Assembly (NCBI RefSeq): GCF_024362695.1
Contig: NC_065423.1
Location: forward strand, 5,511,001 to 5,575,000
DNA length: 64,000 nucleotides
Direction: 5' to 3'
From: Pectinophora gossypiella
Taxonomy: Eukaryota > Arthropoda > Insecta > Lepidoptera > Gelechiidae
Each line of letters starts with the position of its first letter. The stretch's first letter is position 1. Shown here in pieces: positions 25,201-40,200 of this stretch. The notes under the pieces are model-generated. The model saw only the letters and a list, made by a program, of their open reading frames with translations. It did no database searches and was not told where the DNA came from. The position numbers and the translations under genes are program-made.

Positions 25201-28200
25201 ACCTTGCATTCCAAATCCTATTACGATACCACTGGATCAAATCTCCATCAAGGAATCATACATACATGTTAAATATTCCCAATAAGATGTTATTTGTAAT
25301 GTGTTTCTTCGCCGATTCAAGGCCCTTAATTTTAGGTTTAAGACTATAAATGAAAATAGGAAGTATTAAACTTCAATTTCCTATTCAAACAAAACTATCG
25401 TAAGTTCCACTTGCTTCCTACGGTAGGCAGAGAATACCAGTATTTCTGACCAAGTAGAATCGTCAATAAAAACACAAAAAAAAAATACGACGTCACTACC
25501 GACATAGAAAATAAAGATATGCACTTTGCAAATAGCAGACTAAATGTCTTCAGAAATCATTAACGCTAACCTATCCCACCAGTATAAAATGCCGACAAAT
25601 ATTTATGTATGTTCCAAGCATTCCACAATCCAAAACATTCCTTCAAACAATTACCATAAGAAACAAATTGCATTCACAGATGCACTTTTAAAACTTCTCA
25701 TACTTGAATTTAACTTCTGAATAAATATCATTACTTTGTAAGCTTTTAATTTTCTTATCGTATTGATATTGAACGTACGCGAACAGTTTATAGATATGAA
25801 CGCATTTCACTACCGGGCACTTTTGCTTCGAAGATATAAGATACATATATATACAAGTAACATAACAAATAGGTAGGTACTTTATCGCATACTAAGGAAA
25901 TACAGAAATACAAGACAAAAACAAAAATGGGAAAGTGCAGTATTAGAAAATAAAATGAAACTGGGTCAACACAAAACGGAAAACTAACATTATCCATATT
26001 GCTTATTATTTGCATTTACTAGAATAAGGTCAAACTCAAAATCATTTAGTTCTGTTGCATTAAAGTATTGTGCAATATAGGTAACATGGATGTACGGGGT
26101 ATGGCTTGTGTGGCACGGTGAATATCGCCACTACAGTATCGATTTATATACGTCTATGAAAGAAAATGCCTCGCAGACACTTTTTGTATCGTCTCTAGTG
26201 GGGAATTAAAATTAAATCCCAGCGGGCTAAAGTTTGTTTTTGGTTTTGCACCCACAAATATAAAAACACCATCTAACTAGAAGAAACCAAATGAACTAAT
26301 CAGATGTAGCTTGGCTTCAGAACCTAGCCAAGAGAGGAACCAGTGAAATTTACTTACACTTCAAAACCTCTTGTTCTCTCCAGGTAGCTAGGAACTATAA
26401 ATCAGAAAACTCGCTAAATTAATAAATACTCTTGGTCTTCAACCTGCAAAATTTAGTTCCTACTCACATTATTTATAGGACAATAAACAAGGCATGTAGG
26501 TATTGTATAACCTGCATAGTGTTCGTATTTCCCTGGGCCAGTCAGCGCCTGCGCCCATACAATCTCGAGAACAAATAGTCGTAAAAAAAATATTTACTTG
26601 CGTTCTACGCGGCTGGCTCCCAATAAAACTGCGGGTTTAAAATAACCACGAAATGTTTGCAACAAAGAATTTTCTAGTAAGAGGAGACCGCGAATAATAA
26701 TTACCGGCCCTCGGTCTCAAGTTCAAGTTTGTTGTGTGTTCCACATCATTAAATGCCCTTGTAATCGACACACTGGATATGGGAACAATATTGAGTATTG
26801 CACACCTATGGGATTTATTTTAATGCCATATTATTCAAGTTGAAATGCTACATTCACGTGCTACATTATAATATAGAGGTAATAGCGTTTAGCTCGTTGC
26901 CATTTATATTGCGGTTTGTTCTCCATGAAGAATTACGAAATGAAAATTCACTACATCGTCCAGATATATAATACGTATATATCTTTTCGAATTTGTTTTC
27001 GGAGTTTTGTTTGGATCTTAAATCATGTGCTCAGCGAGGAAGACAAACATCATGAGGAAACCCACAATATACCTACCCGTCCCAGAAATGTGTTTTCGGA
27101 GGTATGTGACTGTAATTCGGCTGGTTTTCCCTTCGGGTTGGAAGATCGTTTTTTTTCGAAGAGATATTTTTAAAAAGGTTTAATATAAAACAAACGCATT
27201 ATATTTCCTTACAACCAGAGCCCCACAGGCTTTATTTCCACTCATCAAGTAACAGGCTATTAAAGACCGTTTTAAGTAATTCATCGGGTCGAAAAGTAAT
27301 TGATTGCTACGAGCGGTACATGGGCATAAACGCGACATTTACATAAATCATGTGCGCTGCGCCCGCGCCGGTATATGAGCCGCGAATAATTTGACAGTAA
27401 CATGTGAGGCGGCCGGGCTTCATTAGCGAATGCCTAGAATAAGGCCTGGTGCCGACATGCACTGTTTATACAATCTTCTGTGCGGAAAATCTGTTGAAGA
27501 AAATCAAAGTCAGTTTCTTGTTAAATAACTATTTGGTAGTGTTACGCTAGTATTTTACTTAGTTTTTAGTTAGTTAAAAAAGTAAGAAAATGCATTACAT
27601 TATACAGGGCGCATAATAAAATTTATATCATGTGATTTACGCGATGGTTTGGTTATTTCTCACTAAATACTTGAAACTTAACGCTTTTCAAGATACCTCG
27701 ATTTAGATACTAATTCCAAAATACCTCAATCAATTCCGAGAAAATTATGAAGAAAAAGGTTTTAGAAGTTAAATTATTATAGCTGTGTTCATGTGTCGAG
27801 AAGTATGTTAGTATCGAGGGAAATGGAATAGTCTCTGCTTACCCCGGTGAGGTGGCGTGAGTTTATGTATGTATATGTGATTCCGTTGAACGAATCGCGT
27901 AGTATGTGATACGCCTATATCTCGAGCAGGTGCTATCGGCAAGGCATTCGGATTGCCCTAAGATTAAAGGAACAGAAAACGACCGCACTGACCCTATCTT
28001 CACACAGCCTATAGCGGAATTAATTCCACCACTTCAAAGGAATGGTGGCGCGATTGTTCGCACTATTGTGAAAAGGTTAAAAGAGAAATGTTAATGGCTA
28101 TTCTTATTTGCGAATGCCAATTGCTTTACGTCTTCTCGATGTTTCAATGAAAGCAAACTCGTGATAATATTCAAATGTTGAATACGAAATAGTTTCTAAA

Positions 28201-31200
28201 ATTCTTGCTCCCAGAACTTTCTTAGTAGATAGTAAGTACCCAGAAAGAAGGTATAAGTATTCCTAGATAACCACAGTGTAGCATGTACTATGTAATAATG
28301 TAGATATATAGGCGAATACAAACACAGCCTCCGTGGTCTAGTGATGAGCATTGGGCTCACAAAAAGAGTCTAGTTTGGTTAGAACATTGTAGGTAGATCA
28401 CCCACTTGCACTTTACTGATGTAAGTGAGTAATCGTTACATGAGCCATGTCAGGGGCCTTTGGCGGCTCAATCATAACCCTGACACCAGGGTTGATGAGG
28501 CTGGTATTTTCCCTCACAACCCACACGATAACAAGAAGAAGATCCATTTGCAATCCGCGCTTCGGACGGCACATTCAGCAGTCGATCCCGGCTACCATTT
28601 ACTTAAGTCATTACATGAGCCTTATCAGGGGCCGAGAGCAGCTCAATGGTAACCATAACACCAAGGTTGATGGGGCTGATCATTGATCTCACAACCCAGA
28701 TGAGAAGAAGAAGCGACTTCAAACGTTTTAAAATCGTTTCAGTTCTTATGCTACGTAGTGAATCTTAATTCGCAATAGATACAAGCCTTAACGATGACTA
28801 TTCTATCCCGACCTAACAAATCCGTAATATCATTGTACAAATGAGTATGAATTACAACCTGCAAGGGCTTACAATAGAATAATAGCATTTGATAAACGAA
28901 CAACTCACTCTCTCGTTATTTGAGATCGGGTAACATATTTAAAGTAACAAAGTTGTAGAGGAATAGTAATAATTGTGATACAGAGAACTACAATTAGGGC
29001 TGTCATCTTTCTCTTTTAAGTTTAGTGTTACTTGTAACTTTGAACTTTGTTATTATATGATAAAACTATCATGGAGTATTGGTTTAGGTTTACTTCCTAA
29101 ACACACACCTGCCCACAATCCCTATAGAAGAGACAAAGTCACTAGTAAATAGTAACTTTTTCATTTCGTTTCTTAAGAGAAGACAAATAAATCGTTAAAA
29201 TCGATTAGTAAAATATAAGTCTCTAAGTAACATAGTTTAATAAAAATACGATTTCTCATAATAATTTGAGACTTTAACGGCCCCAATACCACAGGAGTGT
29301 GTTGTTTCTATATTAATTATTTGCTCCAAGGCACAACTAAATACCTGGTAAGTAATCACGATTTCCAAACCCCAAGAAGTAACCCAGCTCTAAATACACT
29401 TCTCATCAAAAAAATCGAAACACTTCCGTTTTCATTGTTTCTGTCCGAATTTAACACAAAAAAGAATTCATACGATGAAAAAAAATACATAAATGTATAG
29501 CTGGCAGTTTGGCCATTACAGTAATAAGCGAAAATTCTAAATTCAAAATTAGAATTTCATTTGTTTATCTTATAAACGAAATGAATCACTGTTTTGAGAC
29601 AAATGTGTGTTTAGGGTTGGAGTACATTTAGCGTTTAAAAACTAAAAATTGGCGCCTATCCTTAAACTTTTTGTTTTTTATTTCAATACTGTGACTTTGG
29701 GACGTCTGAAAAAAGGTTTTTTTTCTAAAACGTATGGATACTTCGCCCACAGAAGCCGCCCAAGTTGTGGCATTGCTGGATTCTGGCCTTAGTCAGCGTG
29801 TTGTGGCTGCAAGACTGCATCTAAGCCTGTCATCTGTTCATAGAGTCTATAAACGTTATCGGGAGACTGGTTTGTTCACGCGCCGTTCAGGATCTGGCAG
29901 GAATCGGGTCACTTCTGAGCGAGATGATCGATTTATTGTAACAACTTCTTTAAGAAATCGACGCCTTAACGCTTTTCAACTGCAGCAGCGGCTTCGTGTT
30001 GTACGAAGGGTGGCTGTAAGTGACTCTACAATTAGAAGAAGGTTGAAGGATCATGGACTGGTACCGCATAAGCCAGCAAATGAGCCGAAATTAACTGCAG
30101 ACCATCGAAGAGCGCGCCTTAACTTTGCACGTGAGCACCTAAATTGGTCATACCTACAGTGGAGCAAAGTTCTCTTTTCTGATGAGTGTAAAATTATGCT
30201 GTATGGTAACGACGGAAGGAACAAGGTCTACAGAAGAGACGGAGAACGCTATGCACAATGCTGCATTGAAGAAAAGGTCAGCTATGGTGGCGGTTCGTGG
30301 ACAGTTTGGGGAGGAATCAGCGCCGACGGTAAGACAGAGCTTGCTTTCGTGTCTGGGCCACGTCTGCCTGCACTAAACTGTCATCGGTACGTCGAAGAGT
30401 GTCTCGAGCCTCATGTGATGCCCTATGCACATTTTATTGGCAACGGCTTCATATTCATGCACGACAATGCTAGGGCTCACACCGCGGGCGTCGTACGAGA
30501 TTATCTTAACGAAGTCGATATCTCTATTATGGAATGGCCAGCAAGAAGCCCGGACATGAATCCCATTGAACATCTGTGGGATGAATTAAAGAGACGAATT
30601 CGAGCAAGAGATCCTGCCCCAGAAACACTTAGCCAGCTGCAAGATGCAATCCAAGAGGAATGGGACAATATACCACAGCATGTGATCGTGACTCTCATCC
30701 GATCGATGAAGAACCGTATGGAAGCAGTAATTAGAGCTCGGGGAGGGAATACAAGTTATTAAATAAACGTTTTTTAGCTTTTTTTTTCATTTACGTGTGT
30801 TGTTTTATCCATTTCCTTTATACTCCATACGGAATAAAAATGACTCATTTAACAAAATACGAAACCTATGAAAAATTCATTTAAATTTAGAACATTAACA
30901 TTAAGATTTGATAAGCTCATATTACTCACTATTAAACGACATTTAACATTTATTCCTAAATGTACACATTTTTCTGATAATCCTGACAAAACGTAAACTT
31001 GCAAGGTGTTTCGATTTTTTTGATGAGAAGTGTATATTTGAACACTAAATGTCAAACTGGTTGTGTCTCTATCGCTCTTGGCTGGAAACTGAATAAAGGA
31101 TAGAGGTTGTATGTAAATCACCGCCTTATCCTATCATGTTGCACATACTTAATTAGCCTGATTGTCAGTCCGTCTGACTTTAGTACTGTGCTTTTATGAA

Positions 31201-34200
31201 ATATCGATATCTACTTAGTTGTAGGTGTGTACTTAGTTTCAAAAACTCAATCTCGGACCCTTATACTAAGTTACTTTTAAGTATAAGTGCAATAAAAAGA
31301 TTTTGATCATATTGAAATTGAACAATTAAAATTTTATAACCAAATGTTTATATTATTTGTTTTACTTTTACAACGTCGTTACTTATTTAATAATACTTTT
31401 AATATCTATAGATTTATTTAATTTATTGTAATTATGAATTGCTGTAATTACAAAGCTCATACTAGTTAATTCGCAGAATCATCTTCAATATACCTAATTA
31501 AGACGGTAAAGTTGATTACTTTAAAGATTTCATTAGTTTACAATCTTAGAAAGCAACTTATTTATATATTATCAAAAAGTATTTGTATCGATAAATGTAT
31601 TTAGATTTTTTGATGGCCCCATCCCTATATGAGACAAAGGCTGTATTGGCGGTCTGTCGTCGGGACATTTTTTAATTTCTTTTTTCTGTCCTCTTTGTCC
31701 CACTTCCTCAGCAAAGGATGCGCTCAACGAATATTTTAGTTGTTCCTAATCCCTTTATTTGTTTACCGTTGATGGTGTAGAATATTAAATGCACATTTTT
31801 GATATAGGTATTACTCATCAGACGTCGCTATGAAAATATTAACTGCGGTTTAAAATATATCCACCGTATTCACAACGATAAAATACTAAATATATTCATT
31901 TTCTCATTAGGTAATAAATAAGAAAAGAGAGTTATCAATTTTATATAAAAGTACCAAAGAAAAGACCTTGATTCAATCAGCGAATAAAAAAACCGATCAA
32001 TTTCGAATTCACATCGATACACATGGATTGGTTACCCACATTCTCGAGAAATGCATTTTCATGCATGTTGGAAGGTCAGACAGGCAGTCGTTTATGTAAA
32101 AAACCGGACCTGTCATATCTTCAGGTTAGGTAAGCGGACCCTGTGAAAAACGGGATAATACTAGGGAGACGATGATAAGACATGGATAGGCACAGGTACT
32201 AATTTTAAAAACATCCTTTTATGATATGTACGAAAATTTACTTGATAGCTTTATGCAGTTGCCAGAATTTGTACTTATAAACCCATAACTAAAAAGTCCA
32301 TAAATGCGTCCGAGCGTCCTCAATATCGCAATATAATGCCATGGCGAAGTGGGTATGCGCCATAACCCATCCATTTGATGAGGTAGACCCTGCGCTCAAT
32401 AAAGCGACTATAAGTTATGTACGAGTCCGAAGTTTTACTACATCCATCTATTAGCACGACGAAAGACCGAGGAAATTATACAGTTGTGTACATAAACCTT
32501 TAGAAAATTGCCTAGCTTTGTAATTAAGTCGTTTACAACTGTATAAGAGATATTTAACAGGAAACAGCAGTAATTAACAGTTAAATATAAAGTGCTATTA
32601 ACACTTAAATAAACAAGCTATTAATAAGTACTTGCACCCGTACTAGTAGCCAAACCATTATTTCGTTTCATACACACGCGTTGAAAGACGAAGTATTTTA
32701 ATGCTTAGAATAATCCGCGCTGCTTATCATCTCGATCATGTCGCAGGGGTTGATAACAGTTTGTCTAAACACTATAGGATATGTTAAGTTATACACGAAG
32801 AAATCCACATCTAGACACGAATTCGGGCATTTGTTAGGAGAGCGCACATTGTCACTTGCCAAAAGTGATATTGTGCTTAAACGTGACCATAGACCACTGC
32901 AAGTTTATTTATTTACTTATTCGTATTTTAAAATTGGTTTAGGTCATTACAGGCTGATCACCTCATCTCATTGTCCGAAAGTGATTGATCATTACTCGTG
33001 CTTTGGAAGGTACGTTAAGCCGTTGGTCCCGGTTTCTACTTACTGATGTAAGTAAGTAGTCGTTACATGAGCCATGTCAAGGGCCTTTGGCGGCTCAATA
33101 ATAACCCTGACACCAGATTTAATGAGGTTGGTAATCCACCTGAAAACCCACACGATAGAAGAAAATCCGGTCTATGTTTATATTTATTCAATTAATATAA
33201 TCAGAATTTCCTTATTCCCAGGACACACAAGCTGCAGCGGCAGCGCTCACCTCACTTGGACACGTGTACACAGCAATTGGCGACTACCCCAACGCACTGG
33301 CGAGTCACAAGCAATGTGTCCAGCTGGTCAAGCAGATGGGGGACAGGTTGCAGGAAGCACGAGAAATAGGCAACGTTGGGGCAGTGTACCTGGCTATGGG
33401 GGAGTTTGAATCCGCCGTGGACTGCCATACCCAGCACTTGAGACTGGCTAGACGACTGGGTGACCAGGTAAAGAGTTTTATTATACAGTGTAATGTTATT
33501 TACTCTTCGGGTCGGCCCTCCAAATCCTCTTACGCTTTCCTGAGCGTTGCTGTGTAATTTCAGGAGCATTTACAAATCATATTAGCTTCAATGTACGCTC
33601 AATCCTGTCTGACTTCCTTCAGACTACTTATTCCGTGGAGTGAAGTCCTTTAACTAAAGGACTGTACACACTGACTTTCTAGATTTTGCTCACGAATTCA
33701 TTAAATTGGTTTATTAGTTCGAAAAATATTTTAGCTTCTGATTAATCTCTTATTATACTTCATTATTGTTTTTTCAGGTTGAGGAAGCAAGAGCCTATTC
33801 AAACTTAGGATCATCATATCATTACAGAAGAAACTTCTCGCAAGCTATAGCTTACCACGAGAATGTGTTGAGGATAGCTCAGAATTTGGGCGACAGAGCT
33901 ATCGAAGCAAGAGCGTACGCCGGATTAGGTCACGCTGCAAGGTCAGTTTTAATTACACCAACTTTGTAGTGTGTCATTATGTGTCACGTATTTAGTGAAC
34001 AGTTAGTTTCGCTAGTGTAGTATTAGTTACGACCTCGTCTGTACTCCTTAAGTGATTAATTTGTTACTCCCCTTAACTGGTATCCCCCTAGCATTATCCC
34101 GTTTCTCACAGGGTCCGCTTATCTAACCTGAATATTTGACATGTCCGGTTTTTTACGGAAGCCACTGCCTGTCTGACCTCCCAACCCGCGAAGGGAAAAC

Positions 34201-37200
34201 CAGCCCAATACAGGTTAGGTCACATATCTGCGAAAATGCATTTCTCGGGAATGTGGGTTTCCTCACGATGTTTTCCTTCACCTCTGAGCACGTGATAATC
34301 AAGGCCTGTGCTGGATTCGAAGTGCGACCTCAAAGTGAGAGGCGAACGTTCTACCAACTGGGCTACCACGACTCACTGTTATTTAGTACTAAGACCAGAA
34401 AATAACTGTAAAGTATTTACATTTCCATTTCCTACTTTTCAAGATGTGGCGGTGATTACGCTCAAGCTAAGAAATGGCACGAAAGACAACTCGATGTCGC
34501 ATTAGCAGCGAGGGATAAGGTAAGTTAAGTTTTTTTTTATGTGACTATTACTTTTATAAGAAAACTTTTATATTTTTTTCTTAATCGCAGGTTGGTGAAG
34601 GTCGAGCATGTTCAAACTTAGGCATCGTATATCAACTTTTAGGCGAACACGACGCTGCCCTTAAGTTACATCAAGCGCACTTATCAATAGCGAGACAATT
34701 ACAAGTGAGTAAATCTTGTTTTCTAAGCACAAACTTACATTTAAGCATTAAATTTTTTTGCAATTACACTATCAATCTATCTATGCTATTCGTAAATTAC
34801 TTCACCCCTATTTTTTTACTCTCTAAAGTGTGAATTCAATTTACCAACATTCTCTTCAGGATAAAGCAGGTATGGGCCGAGCGTATGGAAACATAGGAAA
34901 CGCGTACTCCGCAGCAGGTTTCTATGAACAAGCCATCAAGTACCATAAACAAGAGCTGACGATATCCAAAGAAGTACATGACAGGAGCTCGGAGGCTTCC
35001 ACCCATGGCAACTTGGCCGTGGCTTACCAGGCACTGGGAGCTCATGATATGGCGCTGTTTCATTATAGAGCTCATTTAGGTAAGCTTACATATACGCTTC
35101 TTTAATAACTTCAGCATAAGGATAATATGTTGTGAACTACTGGCACAAGCATAGTATTGATGGTACTCATCCGTCAGAATTATAAGAAATTCGTACTGTT
35201 ACTTTTCGCCACTAAAACTTCATGTCACATACAAATGTTTGAAAATCAAACCATTGCGGATAAGGTTCTATCTAGTCTGAATCTATAAACTACGGAAAAA
35301 TATATATTTGGTACTCCGAAAATTAGAGTACCTACTGTTGCCTATACTGAATACCTTACAAGTTGAAAATTAAAGAAACTTACCAATGTTTTTACTATGT
35401 CACAGGAATAGCACGAGAACTAAAAGATGCGGCAGGCGAAGCTTGCGCGCTCCTGAATCTCGGAAACTGCTTGTCCTCGCGAGGAGAATTCGCCCAGGCA
35501 GTCCCTTACTACGAACAACACCTGATGCTGTCCCAGGAATTAGGAGACGTTACTGCTGAAGCAAAAGCTTGCCACTTCTTGGGATATGCTCATTATTGTT
35601 TGGGGAATTATCGAGAGGCCGTCAGGTAAGAAACGAAAAACAGATCTATGTCCTGACACTAGGTTTGGTAAGGACGATCGTTAGTCACACAACCCACACG
35701 ATAGATGTGCAATCAAATACTTTTCATGTACATATTCCTGCAACACTTTATAGTTGTAAGGATTAAAACCTAAAAGAATAGGTAACTCTAACATGCAATG
35801 ATCCTTTCCAGGTATTATGACCAAGATCTCTCACTAGCCAAAGATCTCCAAGATAAAATGAACATGGGTAGAGCATACTGCAATCTTGGACTTGCTCACC
35901 TCGCTTTGGGAAACTTAGAAACCGCCCTGGAATGCCAGAAATACTTCTTAGCCATAGCACATATGACCCAACATTTACAAGGAAAGTTCAGAGCATTGGG
36001 CAACATCGGTGACGTACTCATTAAAATGGGAGATGTAGAAGAAGCTGTAAAAATGTACCAGAGGCAGCTCGGATTTGCCAGACAGGTAAAACTTTATACT
36101 AAAATATACTCCAAGTATTTAGTATAATCGAGTGCATTTAGATATGACCTAACCTAACGTAAACCATATTTCAGGCTAGAGATAGATCTTTAGAGGCGGC
36201 AGCGTGTGGAGCGCTTGGTCTCGCTAGAAGACTGCAAAGAAGACTAGATGCTGCTTTGGGGCACCATACACAGGTATTTAAACAGATGTTCCATACATCT
36301 GACGTTATTAACAGGTAACAACAACATCGGGGAATAATTGAAAAATATTTCTTCAGGAACTAACTCTGCGTCAAGAAGCGGGCGATGCCGCTGGAGAGGC
36401 AAGAGCTCACTCACACCTTGGTGCTGTCCATATGGCTTTAGGTCATTACTCCCATGCAGCCAGATGTTACAGGGTAAATGATACTTTCCCAAAATGTTAC
36501 AACGTTAGTGTAACCAGCGTTACAACGGATATCTAAAGCGTTATATTTTTGCAGGAGCAGTTAGAAAGAGCACAAGAACTACAGGATTGTGCGCTCGAAG
36601 CTCAAGCGTACGGCAATTTGGGAATCGCTAAACTAAACATGGGGCATTATGAAGATGCTATTGGATATTTGGAGCAGGTAATACTCTTTTACTAAAACTG
36701 GCTACTTCATTCACGTCTTCCAAATTCGAAGTTAGTATATAACTAAATACCAATACAATCATCCATTATACCTACGCCTATCTATCTCTTTCCAGCAACT
36801 CGCTATTCTAGAACGAGTGAACACTCCTACTTGCCAGTTAGACAAAGCCAGAGCCCTCGGTTCATTGGGAGACTGCTACGATGCTTTGGGCGATCCTGAC
36901 GAAGCTGCCAAATACCACGAACAGCATCTCGCTTCAGCACTGAAGCTGAATAATGCGAGGGAACAAGAACGGGCGTACCGCGGCCTGGGACTTAGTCACA
37001 AGTATGTGTATTCTCTTACTTACTTTATGGAAAGATGCTACTTATTCTATGAAAAGCTTAATTTATCTCACGTCGAGTCATCGTCCATTACTGACGAACG
37101 ATATCTCACAATCTTATTATGAATATTTACTAATGTTCATCCTCTCTTCAAAAGATGAGAGCAAGACTATCATCAGTATCGTCACTATAGTAATTAAGCT

Positions 37201-40200
37201 CTATAGGTACCAAGAACAAATTTTGACTAACCTAATACCTCTTTCAGAACTGTGGGAAATCTTCAACAAGCACTAGTGTGTCTAGAGAAACGACTAGTAG
37301 TGTCGCATGAGCTGGGCGTGCCAGAAGCTAAAGCACAGGCTTACGGCGAACTCGGTGCTCTGCATATAGCGCTCGGCAACTTGGAGCAGGCTGTGTCCTG
37401 CTTAGAACACCAGAAAAATATTGCCAAGTGAGTATTATAACTAATATTAGGAGTTTAAAAAGTAATGCGGGCAATGAAATTGCGGAAATTGAAAAATTGT
37501 CATACTTAGAACACCTATGTAGTGCAATATCTAACTAACTACTTCTCAAGTACATATTTATCCCTCAACACATTTTTTAACATAATCTAATATTTTATGT
37601 TTTATTTAACAGGGAACTGAATAACCAAATAATGGAAGCAGAAGCGTGCCACTCCCTTGGCGTGGCTCAGCACGCGCTCGGTGACCACGCAGCGGCAGTC
37701 AGACATCACCGCGCTGAACTGGAGCTAACGCATAGACTCGGACTTATACATTTACAGGTTATTGTGAACTATTATTTCATGCTACGTACAATATAATATC
37801 ACAACATCGTCTACCGGTGCGGTGGATATAACTTTCAAAATATGTCCATCTTGATTACCTTCTAAGAAGAAAAAGTAAAAGTAAGAAGTGTCCTGAAAGG
37901 TGTCTAATTGTGTAAAATTCGCCTTCATGCTGAAACGTGTAAGTAACACAAAAAATTTACTTGACAATACAGGCTAGGGCGTGTGGCGGTCTGGGAGCAG
38001 CACATGCGTCTATGGGTGCTCACGCCGAAGCAGCTCGCTGGCATGAATCCAGATTGCGACATGCTACTGCTGCAGGTAATTTTGTTTTCTTGTCTAATTT
38101 TGAGTAGTTAGTTATCAACTATCGATAAACTGATGACTGAGATCATCCCGGTCGTGGAGTTGAAAAAGAAGTAGAAAAAGCTCATGTAAAACCAGCACAT
38201 ACAAAAATATAATATGTTGAAAACCAACAATAATTAAAATGATGTTGTTCTGCAGGTGATGCAAGAGGTAGAGCACAAGCCCTAGCGGATTTGGGCAGAG
38301 CTCACTTAGCGATGGGAGCTTGTGGCAGTGCAGTGTCGTATTTGAGACAAGCATTGGCTGCCACTGAAGGCTTGGCTGATGTTGACGAAGAGGTAAGTGT
38401 TATCGAATAAGAATAAGAATAATCGCTCTTTCATATAATACAATATAGTCCGACCGAGGGTAATTGGAGAGATAAAACAAAAAAGATAATGGTTGTAGAC
38501 TCTCTCAAATATGCTAAATAATATAATTTTCAGGCGCGAGTCCGTCATAGACTAGGGTTCGCGCTATGGGCTTCAGGTGAACTTGAAGAAGCGAAGGAAC
38601 AACTTCAAGCAGCACTCACAGTACTTGAGTCTGGACATGAGAAACACCGGGACAGAAAGATAGCTGCACTGTACACTTCGACACAGCACGCTTTGCAGAG
38701 AGTACTCGTTGGTAAGTAGGCGATTCTTACATGAGAAATGGTGACATTAAATGAATCGAAGCCCTCACTGTACGGTTGCCTAACATGGCCTAAGGAAGTG
38801 TTAGGTACCCAAATAATGGAAATGAGGCTGACGTTTTAAAAGTCACAAATAATGATACAAGAATTTATGTATTTATGTATAACGCAGTATAGCCAGCAAC
38901 AAAATGTGAATGATTAAAATATTAAAATTTTGCTATTTTCAGAATTGGGACGTCATTCCGAAGCATTGGTTGTAGCAGAACGCGGACGATGCCGTTCACT
39001 GGACATTTTCAATGATAAACAATCTGGCTCTTTGAATCAGGTCAACCTAGAGTTGCACTCAGCACAAAGGTACAAATAACTTACATAAAAGACCAATTTT
39101 CCTAGAAAGTAAAAATTTCATTAATAATCTAATTTTTATGTTACACAGGAATGCCTCTGATGAGCCAAGCAAAGACCGTATCGAGCTGTGGAGTCCAGCA
39201 ACTGTAGATCATATCATAGAGGTAGTAAATAAACAGAAGGCTCCCGTACTATATTACAGTTTGGCTGCTGGAAGACTTTATGCGTGGTTACTTCAGCCAC
39301 ATAAAGGTATGAGACTCCGCCTTCAAATTACCATATAAAATATTTAGCTCTACATAGAATAAATGATAATATTCGATAATTTTCAGGCATTCTAAGATTC
39401 CATCAGGTATCGCTGGTGGAAGAAGCAGATGACAGTGATAACAGTCTGCCCGACATTAGCCCTGATGATCTGCATCCGAATACTGGTGAGTTAACTGCGA
39501 AACACTATGCAATTTTTCATAAACTGACCAGCTCTTTATAAAGTTTGAAAGACTTATGGTTTCATAATCTTCTAATTTCAGCTGGACTAGGTAAACTAGA
39601 AAGATGTATCAATGAATGGTCAAGTTGGTTGAAAACTGCAGCTGAACGTAGACCAGAAAACGAGGATCAATGGGAACCTGATGAGCGGCCTAACGCAGGT
39701 CTTGCTAGAATGGTATGTCACGTTCTGATCTGATACTTTTTACTAATATATTTTTCTAAAACTCCTTTCATATTGTTTATCGTCATTGAAATGTGTTCTC
39801 GATTCCAGGTGACACGCAACCATCTCCTGAATTCGTCCAATTACTCTTTAAGTTCATTGTTCAGCGTTGGGTCAGTCGGCGGGTCGGTTGCCGGCTCAGT
39901 TGCCAGCTTGCAGGGGTCCACGAGGTACGAAAGCTTTTATTTTTTAATAAATGTACAAACTTCAAAGTATTTTTTGTTATTCACAATATTGTTTTCAAAC
40001 AGATCCAGTGTCCACGGCCCTCGTAAGAAGCAGCCCTCCTGGCAAGGGCCACCTTGCCTCAATTCGTTGTATCAGATGTTGCTCGCTCCCTTTGAAGACT
40101 TGTTACCTGCTTCTTGTAATAATAATCATGGTAAGATAATTGACACCTTCAATAGTATTTAAATCAAAAAGATCAAAACATTATTTGGAGATAATATTAT

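Larger units (their letters stand above)
24094..33221. other. TTC28 intron 5 (9.1 kb)
   Basis: Largest intron. It holds a possible interspersed repeat at 24985-25085, SINE B fragments (27028-27145, 32035-32180), an RTE tail (27812-27875), SINE A copies (28326-28541, 28602-28713, 32934-33164) and Tc1 copy 2 (29397-31032). A GC-rich non-repetitive block lies at 27290-27450. No extra exon is supported. Confidence 0.65.
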
